A stretch of 7,512 nucleotides of DNA from an uncultured Collinsella sp. (lineage in GTDB: Bacteria; Actinomycetota; Coriobacteriia; Coriobacteriales; Coriobacteriaceae), in assembly GCA_905197385.1 (NCBI GenBank), contig CAJJYO010000075.1:1-7512 (forward strand). The letters run 5' to 3'. Positions 1 through 7,355 of this stretch are shown in pieces; position 1 is the stretch's first letter, and every line of letters begins with the position of its first letter. Under the pieces are notes generated by a model. It was not told where the DNA came from, searched no databases, and saw nothing but the letters and a program-made list of their open reading frames with translations. A program made the position numbers and the translations under genes.

Positions 1-1703
<1,703 letters not shown>

Positions 1704-1724
1704 ACCAGTGATCCTCCTTTATGG

Positions 1725-1766
1725 ATCTGTGCCGCCCCGTGTCGTTCCGGGCGGCGTCGTACAGAT
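1725..1766 (-). promoter_or_regulatory. GC-rich hairpin in the aspS 5' leader
   Basis: An interrupted inverted repeat lies just upstream of the aspS ribosome-binding site. GCCGCCC (1731-1737) pairs with GGGCGGC (1749-1755) around an 11-nt loop. ATCTGT (1725-1730) pairs with ACAGAT (1761-1766), leaving a 5-nt bulge at 1756-1760. In the aspS mRNA the 3' foot of the hairpin ends 4 nt before the AAAGGAGG. No U-tract follows, so it is not an intrinsic terminator. No T-box-like conserved element is apparent. It may modulate translation or mRNA stability; the function is unknown. Confidence 0.5.
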
Positions 1767-1810
1767 TTGCCCAGCCTGCGTAAACCGCGCAGCCAGACAT
1801 GGCGTTCTAT

Positions 1811-1819
1811 CTTATCGCA
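1811..1819 (-). promoter_or_regulatory. Possible extended -10 promoter element for aspS
   Basis: On the minus strand this reads TGCGATAAG, a TGn-type extended -10 with four of six matches to TATAAT. No convincing -35 lies 16-18 nt upstream. It would place the transcription start about 95-100 nt before the aspS ATG, so that the leader hairpin is transcribed. Weak support. Confidence 0.22.
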
Positions 1820-1915
1820 CCCGCGTCGATGTGCCGCGGAAAAGTAGTTCTCGCCCAAAGACTTGACGGAGACGAAACAATTGACGCGGCCTGGCCGTCG
1901 CCAAGGCGCGCCGCG

Positions 1916-1924
1916 TGCGACAAT
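1916..1924 (+). promoter_or_regulatory. Possible extended -10 promoter element for serB
   Basis: TGCGACAAT is a TGn-extended -10 with four of six matches to TATAAT, about 35 nt upstream of the serB ATG. The -35 region is GC-rich and unconvincing. Two TTGACG hexamers further upstream (1863-1868 and 1881-1886) have no -10 at the right distance. Confidence 0.28.
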
Positions 1925-1959
1925 GTGCCCCAATACAACTGCACTCGGAAAGGCCCGCC

Positions 1960-2595
1960 ATGACTGCACGCCTCATCGTTATGGATATCGACTCCACGCT
2001 CATCAACCAGGAGGTCATCGACCTGTTGGGCAAGGAGGCCGGCGTGGGCGAGCAAGTTGCGCGGATCACCGAACGCGCCATGCGCGGCGAGCTGGACTTT
2101 AAGCAAGCGCTCGAGGAGCGCGTGGGGCTGCTCGCCGGCCTGGACGAGAGTGTGTTCGAGCGCACCTTTGAACGCGTGACATTTACCCCCGGCGCGCTGG
2201 AGCTTGTGCGCTCGGCACACAGCAAGGGCTGGAAGGTCGGCGTGGTAAGCGGCGGCTTCCACGAGATCGCTGACAAGATCGTAGCCGCCGCGGGTATCGA
2301 TTTTTGCCTGGCCAACCGCCTGGAGGTCGTGGATGGCAAGCTCACCGGTAAGTTGGCTGCCGACATTGTGACCAAGGAGTCCAAGCTCATCAAGCTGCTA
2401 GATTGGGCGGTTGAGTGCGGTGTCGACATGGCCCACACGGTCGCTATTGGCGACGGGGCAAACGACATCCCCATGATTCAGGCCGCGGGCACGGGCATCG
2501 CGTTTTGCGCCAAGCCCAAGACGCGCGAAGCCGCCCCGTTTGCCATCGACGAGCGCAATCTGATGCTCGCCATGGACATCATCCTGCGCGACTAG
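1960..2595 (+). CDS. serB: Phosphoserine phosphatase (HAD superfamily)
   Basis: Hydrolyses O-phosphoserine to L-serine, the last step of the phosphorylated serine pathway, in the cytoplasm. The 211-residue protein shows the HAD motifs in order. DIDST at residues 9-13 carries the nucleophile D9 and acid/base D11. VVSGG at 95-99 is motif II with S97. A lysine-rich motif III segment lies at 139-145, and GDGAND at 164-169 is motif IV, which binds Mg2+. The substrate-binding positions known from the family (E18 and R54 here) are present. There is no N-terminal ACT or regulatory extension, so this is the compact form. The ATG at 1960 follows GGAAAGG (1947-1953, 6-nt spacer). An in-frame ATG at 1915 would add a non-conserved leader and is not preferred. 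A related HAD phosphatase with another substrate is the only real alternative. Confidence 0.9.
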   Translation: MTARLIVMDIDSTLINQEVIDLLGKEAGVGEQVARITERAMRGELDFKQALEERVGLLAGLDESVFERTFERVTFTPGALELVRSAHSKGWKVGVVSGGFHEIADKIVAAAGIDFCLANRLEVVDGKLTGKLAADIVTKESKLIKLLDWAVECGVDMAHTVAIGDGANDIPMIQAAGTGIAFCAKPKTREAAPFAIDERNLMLAMDIILRD

Positions 2596-2632
2596 CAAGT
2601 TCGCCCAACAATCAAATCAACTCCGCTATATC

Positions 2633-2670
2633 TAGTTTCCGAACGATTTTGTTCTAATGTTCGGAAACTA
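2633..2670. promoter_or_regulatory. Perfect 12-bp-arm palindrome upstream of larB, candidate operator
   Basis: TAGTTTCCGAAC (2633-2644) is repeated exactly in inverse as GTTCGGAAACTA (2659-2670) around a 14-nt A/T-rich spacer. The right arm overlaps the probable -35 of larB, as expected of a repressor operator. A smaller nested palindrome, GAAC-N6-GTTC, lies at 2641-2654. The structure sits 38 nt after the serB stop and could instead act as a weak serB terminator, but it is followed only by TCTTTCTCG rather than a clean T-run. Operator and terminator roles cannot be separated by sequence alone. Confidence 0.6.
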
Positions 2671-2688
2671 TCTTTCTCGTGCTAGACT
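2660..2688 (+). promoter_or_regulatory. Probable larB promoter
   Basis: An extended -10, TGCTAGACT (2680-2688), has TTCGGA at 2660-2665 as a poor -35 (three of six matches) with a 17-nt spacer. It would start transcription about 15-20 nt before the larB ATG. The upstream element lies in the right arm of the 2633-2670 palindrome. Confidence 0.4.
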
Positions 2689-2711
2689 TTGCGCCGTCGA
2701 AGGGAACATAT

Positions 2712-3494
2712 ATGGATAAGCGAGATCTTGAGCAGCTGCTGAGCGATGTTGCCGGCGGAGCAGTCACCCCGGCTGTCGCCCTTACGCGCATCCAGACGGC
2801 GCCAACCGCCGATCTGGGTTTTGCGCAGCTCGATCTTTCGCGCGGGGTGCGCCAGGGAGCCGGCGAGGTTGTCTACGGCGCCGGTAAAACCGCCGAGCAG
2901 ATTGCCGCCATTATCGAAGCGCTGCACGATGCCGGCCAGGAGCGCATCCTGGTCACGCGCCTGGACGCCGAAAAGGCAGCCCGCACCTCGGAGCTCCTCG
3001 ACAACGGCATCGACCTGGGATATGTCCCGGACGCACAGCTCGCCCTCGTGGGAGGCAAGCCCTCCCCCACCGGCAACGGACGCATCGTCGTCGCCTGCGC
3101 CGGCACGAGCGACCTGCCTGTCGCCGAGGAAGCCGCATTGACGGCCGAGTTCTATGGCAACGAGGTCGACCGCCTCTACGACGTGGGTGTCGCCGGCCTG
3201 CACCGCTTGCTCGCGCATGCCGAGGAACTTGCCCAGGCGCAGGTGGTCATCGCCATTGCCGGCATGGAGGGCGCACTGGCGAGCGTTGTCGGCGGCCTGG
3301 TGAGCTGTCCGGTCATTGCCGTTCCCACCAGCGTGGGCTACGGTGCGAGCTTTGGTGGCGTAGCCGCGCTGCTCGCCATGCTCAACTCCTGCGCCAGCGG
3401 CGTTTCGGTCGTCAATATCGATAACGGCTTTGGCGCCGCCTACCAGGCAAGTCTTATCAATCATCTGAGCGCCGGCACACCCCGCGCCCGTTAA
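2712..3494 (+). CDS. larB: LarB, pyridinium-3,5-biscarboxylic acid mononucleotide synthase
   Basis: First enzyme of nickel-pincer nucleotide cofactor synthesis. It carboxylates the pyridinium ring of nicotinic acid adenine dinucleotide and hydrolyses the phosphoanhydride. The 260-residue protein is close to the known LarB length. The N-terminal part carries the family element RQGAGEVVYGAGKT (about 47-60). The C-terminal part is PurE-like, with AGTSDLPVAEEAALTAE, GMEGALASVVGGL and a closing NSCASGVSVVNIDNGFGAA segment. C227 in that segment corresponds to the cysteine that forms the transient pyridine adduct in Lactiplantibacillus LarB (Cys221). I chose the ATG at 2712 because AAGGG lies 7 nt upstream. 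A GTG at 2679 falls inside the probable -10 and is rejected. larC follows after 10 nt, so the two are surely one operon. Confidence 0.95.
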   Translation: MDKRDLEQLLSDVAGGAVTPAVALTRIQTAPTADLGFAQLDLSRGVRQGAGEVVYGAGKTAEQIAAIIEALHDAGQERILVTRLDAEKAARTSELLDNGIDLGYVPDAQLALVGGKPSPTGNGRIVVACAGTSDLPVAEEAALTAEFYGNEVDRLYDVGVAGLHRLLAHAEELAQAQVVIAIAGMEGALASVVGGLVSCPVIAVPTSVGYGASFGGVAALLAMLNSCASGVSVVNIDNGFGAAYQASLINHLSAGTPRAR

Positions 3495-3504
3495 GGAGCA
3501 TTCC

Positions 3505-4416
3505 ATGTCCAACCATCAGCATACGCTTATCATCGACGGCACCTCGGGCATCAGCGGCGATATGACCGTCGCGGCCCTGCTCGACCTGGGCGCCAGCGAG
3601 GAGCACCTGCGCGAACAGCTCGCCACACTGCCGGTCGACGGCTTTACAATCGCCGTCACGCGTGCAAACAAGCATGGCATCGACGCCTGCGATTTCGACG
3701 TCCAGCTTGCAGAGGGACTCGAGAACCACGACCACGATATGGCCTGGCTCTACGGCAACGAAGCAGCTGTCGAGCATATGCACGAGCACGAACACCACCA
3801 TCATGACCATAGCGAGCACGAGCACTGCCACGACCATGACCATGAGGCCCACGGTCATGGCCACGAGGGCCATCATCACGCCCACCACCATCACCACCGT
3901 TCTTTGGCGGACGTCACCGCCATCATCGACGGCTCGCAGCTAAGCGATGGCGCCAAGCGTCGTGCGCTCGCCATCTTTACCGCGCTCGCCGCCGCCGAGG
4001 CCAAGGCCCACGGCAAAACGCCCGAGACCGTCATGTTCCACGAGGTAGGCGCCGTCGATTCCATCGTCGACGTCTGCTCTGTCGCCATCTGCCTCGATGA
4101 CCTGGGTATTGAGGACATCGTGGTCGAATCGCTCTCTGAGGGCCACGGCACCATTCGCTGCGCCCACGGCCTCATGCCCATTCCCGTCCCCGCTGTCGTC
4201 AACCTGTGCCAGGCGGGCAATATCGCCCTCACGCCTGCACCGGTCGCCGGCGAGCTCGTGACGCCCACGGGCGCCGCCATCGTCACCGCGCTGCGCACGT
4301 CCGACCAACTGCCCTCACGCTACCGCATCGAAGCCGTCGGCTACGGCGCCGGCAAGCGCCCCTACGAGGGTTGTTCCGGTACGCTCCGCTGCCTGCTCGT
4401 TCACGCGGACGCCTAG
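3505..4416 (+). CDS. larC: LarC, nickel-insertion protein, LarC1 domain only
   Basis: LarC is the CTP-dependent cyclometallase that inserts nickel into the pincer nucleotide. The 303-residue product has the LarC1 hallmarks: an N-terminal GTSGISGDMTVAALLDLG, FHEVGAVDSIVD at 178-189, GELVTPTGAA from residue 249, and VGYGAGKR near the end. Between residues 75 and 131 lies a metal-binding insert with 26 histidines in 57 residues, interspersed with Asp, Glu and Gly. The protein then stops, where full-length family members continue into a second domain, LarC2, which carries the CTP site in characterised LarC. The next gene begins 2 nt later, leaving no room for LarC2. The start is firm: AAGGAG (3493-3498) overlaps the larB stop, with a 6-nt spacer. 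Whether the truncated form is active alone or pairs with a separate LarC2 is unknown. Confidence 0.92.
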   Translation: MSNHQHTLIIDGTSGISGDMTVAALLDLGASEEHLREQLATLPVDGFTIAVTRANKHGIDACDFDVQLAEGLENHDHDMAWLYGNEAAVEHMHEHEHHHHDHSEHEHCHDHDHEAHGHGHEGHHHAHHHHHRSLADVTAIIDGSQLSDGAKRRALAIFTALAAAEAKAHGKTPETVMFHEVGAVDSIVDVCSVAICLDDLGIEDIVVESLSEGHGTIRCAHGLMPIPVPAVVNLCQAGNIALTPAPVAGELVTPTGAAIVTALRTSDQLPSRYRIEAVGYGAGKRPYEGCSGTLRCLLVHADA

Positions 4417-4418
4417 CC

Positions 4419-4958
4419 ATGGATGCCCGCAAGGCAAAAAGCCGCGCCGCCATCGTTACGACGTTCTCCGAGCTGCTGCGCGAAGAGGACTACGGCAAGA
4501 TCACCGTCGGTGACATCATCGCTCGCGCCCATGTGGGTCGGGCCACGTTCTACGGCCTCTTCAAGAGCAAAGATGACCTACTCGCTGAGCTCGTGAGCGA
4601 CATCTGCACCCACGCCCTCGACGACGATGGTACGCCGCTCGACGACCCACTCGTGCAAGTCGAGCATATCCTCAACAACCTCTGGGATCGTCGTCAGGGC
4701 GTACGCGCCCTCGTAGCCGGCGCCGGCTCACGCGTCTTCGCCGACTGCTTACGCAAGACCATCATGTCGCGCGCAGCCGAAACCATCCCTACCGACCCAA
4801 ACGGCCCCGCCGCCACCATGGACCGAAGCTTCCTACTACACCACATAGCCTCAAGCTTCGTAGGAATGGTCCAATGGTGGGCCTGGCACAACTTCCAAGC
4901 AGATAAGGCCGAAGTAGCCAAAGACTACCTATCAGTCATTAAGCCTCTCTTCAACTGA
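4419..4958 (+). CDS. TetR/AcrR-family transcriptional regulator, candidate lar regulator
   Basis: A 179-residue one-domain-plus-ligand-pocket regulator. The N-terminal helix-turn-helix is typical: ITVGDIIARAHVGRATFYGLF at about 28-48, followed by KSKDDLL. The C-terminal half is helical and poorly conserved, with a WW-containing segment near residue 150, and presumably binds a small effector. The ATG lies 2 nt after the larC stop with no clear ribosome-binding site, so translation is probably coupled to larC. The operon position suggests it controls the lar genes, perhaps in response to lactate. Lactiplantibacillus uses a Crp/Fnr-type activator, LarR, for this job. The last 50 or so codons are rich in CTA, GTA and ATA, unlike the G/C-ending codons before them. 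Family assignment is firm; target and ligand are inference. Confidence 0.88.
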   Translation: MDARKAKSRAAIVTTFSELLREEDYGKITVGDIIARAHVGRATFYGLFKSKDDLLAELVSDICTHALDDDGTPLDDPLVQVEHILNNLWDRRQGVRALVAGAGSRVFADCLRKTIMSRAAETIPTDPNGPAATMDRSFLLHHIASSFVGMVQWWAWHNFQADKAEVAKDYLSVIKPLFN

Positions 4959-5080
4959 GTAAACCCCTCATCCCAAAGTTCCGACCTCATCTCAAAGCGC
5001 CGCCCCAACCCAAAGCACAATCCATCCCAAAGTGTCGACAGAAGCCCAACGCCCCTACCAGCAACAAGCCCCTCCCATCC
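4959..5080 (+). other. C-rich, G-poor tail after the TetR gene, possible Rho-utilisation region
   Basis: No gene is visible here. The plus strand holds about 55 C and 15 G in 122 nt and few self-complementary stretches. That is the composition expected of a Rho-utilisation (rut) site in a nascent transcript. It lies directly behind the larBC-tetR operon and ahead of an intrinsic terminator. Composition is seen; termination by Rho is inferred. Confidence 0.35.
4969..5032. repeat. Four imperfect repeats of CATCCCAAAG
   Basis: Copies are CATCCCAAAG (4969-4978), CATCTCAAAG (4988-4997), CAACCCAAAG (5006-5015) and CATCCCAAAG (5023-5032). Starts are 19, 18 and 17 nt apart, with spacers of unrelated sequence. 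On the other strand the unit reads CTTTGGGATG. The function is unknown. The repeats lie past the 3' ends of both convergent operons. Confidence 0.6.
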
Positions 5081-5131
5081 AAATTCAGATATATATTGGG
5101 TTGCTTGTGCGAACGCAACAAAGACCCCGCA

Positions 5132-5256
5132 GCCGTCCGCATGGGGTAACTTCCCAGCGCACTCCGCAGGACGCAAAAAGGCTCGCCGCACAAAGTGCGC
5201 AGCGAGCCTTTTTGCATGTCCGAGGACGCGCTGGGAAGTTACCCCATGCGGACGGC
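5132..5256. repeat. 125-nt nested palindrome between the convergent lar halves
   Basis: The outer arms 5132-5160 and 5228-5256 are a perfect 29-bp inverted repeat (the left arm begins GCCGTCCGCATGGGG). Inside are short partly paired stretches, for example GGAC 5169-5172 with GTCC 5218-5221. Then come a perfect 14-bp stem, 5173-5186 with 5202-5215, and an apical CGCAC-AAA-GTGCG hairpin (5187-5199). The whole could fold as one long hairpin in either transcript or extrude as a cruciform. An intrinsic terminator alone would not need 29-bp perfect outer arms, so this may be a palindromic repetitive element or remnant mobile unit. No ORF or target duplication was recognised. Confidence 0.85.
5173..5215. 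terminator. Bidirectional intrinsic terminator
   Basis: GCAAAAAGGCTCGC (5173-5186) pairs perfectly with GCGAGCCTTTTTGC (5202-5215). A GGCTCGC/GCGAGCC stem is therefore followed by five T residues on either strand, with a CGCAC/GTGCG hairpin in the loop. It sits between the TetR gene and larD and would end both convergent transcripts. Confidence 0.85.
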
Positions 5257-5277
5257 GGACAACTATGTAGCCTCAGA

Positions 5278-6009
5278 CTAGAACATGCCCAAGAAACCAT
5301 GCACAAACAGCGCGGCCAGAGCGGCACCGACAAACGGAGCGATGCCAGGAACGAGCAGGCCGTACTTCCAGTTGTTGTCAGCCTTGTTCTTGATCGGCAG
5401 CACCTGATAGGCCATGCGAGGACCAAGGTCACGGGCCTGGTTCATGGCGAAGCCAGTGATACCGTCCATGCCCATGCCAACAGCCCAAACGATCAGACCG
5501 ACGCAGATGGCGAGCATCAGGACGTTCTCGCCAGCACGGTTAGCAGCAGCAAGGATGGCGCTGATGAACACAAAGGTGCAGATAGCCTCGCAGAAGAAAT
5601 TACGGGCATAGTTCGTACCCTCGGTGGTGGGGTTGGTCGAGAAGATATTGCGCTGGGCAATGGGATCGACGACACCATCGGAAGCCTTGAACTCATCGGC
5701 ATACATAAGCCACGCGATCACGGCACCCGCAAAGCCGCCGAGCATATCGGCAATCATGAAGGGGATGCAGCTGCTCCACGGCACCAGGCCGACGATGCAC
5801 TGGGCAAGCACCATGGCGGGGTTCATGCACACGGCGCCGCCAAAGATAAACAGAGCAACCGAGATGCCAAAAGACCAAGTGGTGATGGCAAACATATGAC
5901 CAGAGCCCTGATACTTGGTGCCCTTGAGCACGGTATCGCAGTGCACGCCCACGCCAAAGATGATCATGAGGGCCGTTGCGCCGAATTCGCAGAGGAGTTT
6001 GGTAAGCAT
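5278..6009 (-). CDS. larD: MIP-family aquaglyceroporin, probable lactate channel LarD
   Basis: A 243-residue integral membrane protein of the major intrinsic protein family. The length and hydrophobic pattern fit six membrane spans and two half-helices. It lies 49 nt behind larA on the same strand, matching the LarD channel of lactobacilli that lets lactic acid cross the membrane. The first half-helix box is canonical, CMNPAMVLA with NPA at 63-65. The second reads GFAMNQARDLGPR, with NQA at 190-192 in place of NPA, though the selectivity-filter arginine R193 and D194 are kept. The start ATG at 6009 opens directly with MLTKLLCEFGATALMIIFG, a first membrane span. A TAAGG lies shortly upstream. 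Glycerol or water transport is an alternative; gene context favours lactate. Confidence 0.85.
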   Translation of the reverse strand: MLTKLLCEFGATALMIIFGVGVHCDTVLKGTKYQGSGHMFAITTWSFGISVALFIFGGAVCMNPAMVLAQCIVGLVPWSSCIPFMIADMLGGFAGAVIAWLMYADEFKASDGVVDPIAQRNIFSTNPTTEGTNYARNFFCEAICTFVFISAILAAANRAGENVLMLAICVGLIVWAVGMGMDGITGFAMNQARDLGPRMAYQVLPIKNKADNNWKYGLLVPGIAPFVGAALAALFVHGFLGMF

Positions 6010-6034
6010 AAAACCTTATCTTTCTTGTCGGTTA

Positions 6035-6049
6035 TAAACGATTCGTTTA
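6035..6049. promoter_or_regulatory. Perfect 7-1-7 palindrome between larA and larD
   Basis: TAAACGATTCGTTTA is a perfect palindrome around one central base, in the 49-nt gap upstream of the larD start. Its size fits a TetR-type operator. It shares the string AACGATT with 2642-2648 in the larB upstream region. It could equally be a small mRNA stem. No promoter for larD alone was recognised. Confidence 0.4.
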
Positions 6050-6058
6050 GGCCGCGTA

Positions 6059-7336
6059 CTAGTGCTGAGCGACGACAACGCCCAGGCCATCGGGAATGAC
6101 GGCCACCTTGGCATCGGCACCCTTCATCTCAAAGGCGAGCTTGAGCGCCTCATCGAGGGTGTTAACCGGCGTCATGTGCATATCCTTGATCATCTGGTGA
6201 TCGCACAGGTCGGTAACCATGATCACAGGGTGATGCGCCAGGATGCGGGCAAAGATCTGGCTCGTCCACTGGTCGGGCAGGGTCTCGTCCTTAGGACGGT
6301 CGATGCAGGCGCGCTCAAACTCTGCCGGATCATTGTCGGCGATGTTGTGATAGAAGCCCTCGCCACCGTGACCGTCGGCACAACCGGCGACATCGATGAT
6401 CACGCCGCCCTCGGGAAGTGTGGCCTCTGCAGAGCACATGCCCTTCACGGCCTGATAGATGTTCTGGTCGAGCGGGTAGCCGCCGTTGGTGGTGATGGCG
6501 ATCTCGCACTCGACGGGCTCAACGCCGGCAAGGCTCTTCACGAACTCGCAGCCAGCCTCGTGCGCCTTATGGATGTCGCCTGCAAAGGAGCCGATAACCT
6601 CATGCTTGCCGTTGAGCACCACGTTGAGCACAAAGGCAAGGTGAGCCATCTCGGCAGCGGCAAACATGTCCTCGCTCACGTGGTTGTGGCACAGGTTGCC
6701 GGCACGCGAATGGGAATCGTTCACAAACTGACCGTTGTGGTTGTACATGATGGTCTTGTAGCTGGCGATGCCAGGCAAGACGGACTTGCGGCTACCAGAG
6801 AAACCGGCAAAGAAGTGCAGCTCAATAAAGCCCTCGGCAAGCAGCAGATCACAATCGGCGGCAATCTTGTTGATGATGCACTCGCCACCAGAAGGCAGGG
6901 TGCCAATCTTTTTCATCATGCTGTCGTCAGTCGCGACGTGCATAACAATTTCCTCGTTGGCAACAATCTCCTCGCCATACTTGTTGACGAGTTCCTCGTG
7001 CGTCGACGGACGGTGCATACCCGTAGCAACCAAAATACGCACTCGAGCCTCGGGTGCAGCGGAATGGATGTGATGCAGCAGAATAGGCATCGTCACACGC
7101 GAGGGAACGGGACGCGTATGATCGGAGCTAATGATGACGATATCCTTCTTGCCAGCACAAAGCTCCTCGAGCGAAGGCGAGCCATAAGGGTTGGCAAGTG
7201 ACTCCTCTACCAGCTCTTCCTGCGATTTTGTAGTCTTAAACTCGTTTTGATGACCTTCCATCACACCCGCGAAATTCTTATCCTCGAGCTCCAGATGCAA
7301 CGTCTTGTGGTCAAACGGTAGTTCACATTCAAACAA
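6059..7336 (-). CDS. larA: Nickel-dependent lactate racemase LarA
   Basis: Interconverts L- and D-lactate through a hydride-transfer mechanism using the covalently bound nickel-pincer nucleotide cofactor. Counted from a TTG start at 7336, the 425-residue protein puts the key residues at the same numbers as Lactiplantibacillus plantarum LarA: D72 and R75 (SSDHTRPVPS), H108 (ATGMHRP), H174, the cofactor-bearing K184 (FSGSRKSVLPG), the nickel ligand H200, Y294 and K298 (LDQNIYQAVKG). This agreement decides the start. A GGAAGAGGG-type ribosome-binding site lies upstream. An in-frame TTG at 7477 lies inside a terminator hairpin and would add about 47 unrelated residues. The C-terminus ends VIPDGLGVVVAQH, as in the family. 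larD follows after 49 nt, so the two are probably co-transcribed. True lactate racemase rather than another LarA-homologue racemase is the best call. Confidence 0.96.
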   Translation of the reverse strand: MFECELPFDHKTLHLELEDKNFAGVMEGHQNEFKTTKSQEELVEESLANPYGSPSLEELCAGKKDIVIISSDHTRPVPSRVTMPILLHHIHSAAPEARVRILVATGMHRPSTHEELVNKYGEEIVANEEIVMHVATDDSMMKKIGTLPSGGECIINKIAADCDLLLAEGFIELHFFAGFSGSRKSVLPGIASYKTIMYNHNGQFVNDSHSRAGNLCHNHVSEDMFAAAEMAHLAFVLNVVLNGKHEVIGSFAGDIHKAHEAGCEFVKSLAGVEPVECEIAITTNGGYPLDQNIYQAVKGMCSAEATLPEGGVIIDVAGCADGHGGEGFYHNIADNDPAEFERACIDRPKDETLPDQWTSQIFARILAHHPVIMVTDLCDHQMIKDMHMTPVNTLDEALKLAFEMKGADAKVAVIPDGLGVVVAQH

Positions 7337-7345
7337 TGACGAGCG

Positions 7346-7355
7346 CCCTCTTCCT
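7346..7355 (-). promoter_or_regulatory. Ribosome-binding site deciding the larA TTG start
   Basis: On the minus strand this is AGGAAGAGGG, ending 9 nt before TTG 7336-7334. It is the only purine-rich SD-like stretch near a start codon that gives a family-length protein. Confidence 0.6.

Noticed and set aside
1863..1886. Two TTGACG hexamers as serB -35 boxes
   Set aside because: No -10-like hexamer lies 16-18 nt downstream of either one; the sequence there is GC-rich.
2682..3512. Minus-strand open frame of 276 codons over larB
   Set aside because: larB on the plus strand has family motifs, a good ribosome-binding site and tight coupling to larC.
4206..4418. In-frame upstream extension of the TetR gene into larC
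   Set aside because: The extension overlaps conserved larC coding sequence. The ATG at 4419 gives a normal TetR N-terminus.
4969..5032. Possible CRISPR array
   Set aside because: The repeats are only 10 nt, imperfect, with 7-9-nt spacers, and there are no cas genes.
5083..5119. Minus-strand promoter-like pair (TTGCGT, 17 nt, TATATA) near 5090-5119
   Set aside because: The -35 matches at only three positions and the -10 at four, and it would drive only antisense RNA toward the TetR gene.
5032..6099. Plus-strand open frame of 355 codons
   Set aside because: It runs through the palindrome and antisense to larD, with low-complexity His/Asp/Ala composition. Not a gene.
6062..7201. Plus-strand open frame of 379 codons
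   Set aside because: It is antisense to larA and has no recognisable domain or supporting ribosome-binding site.
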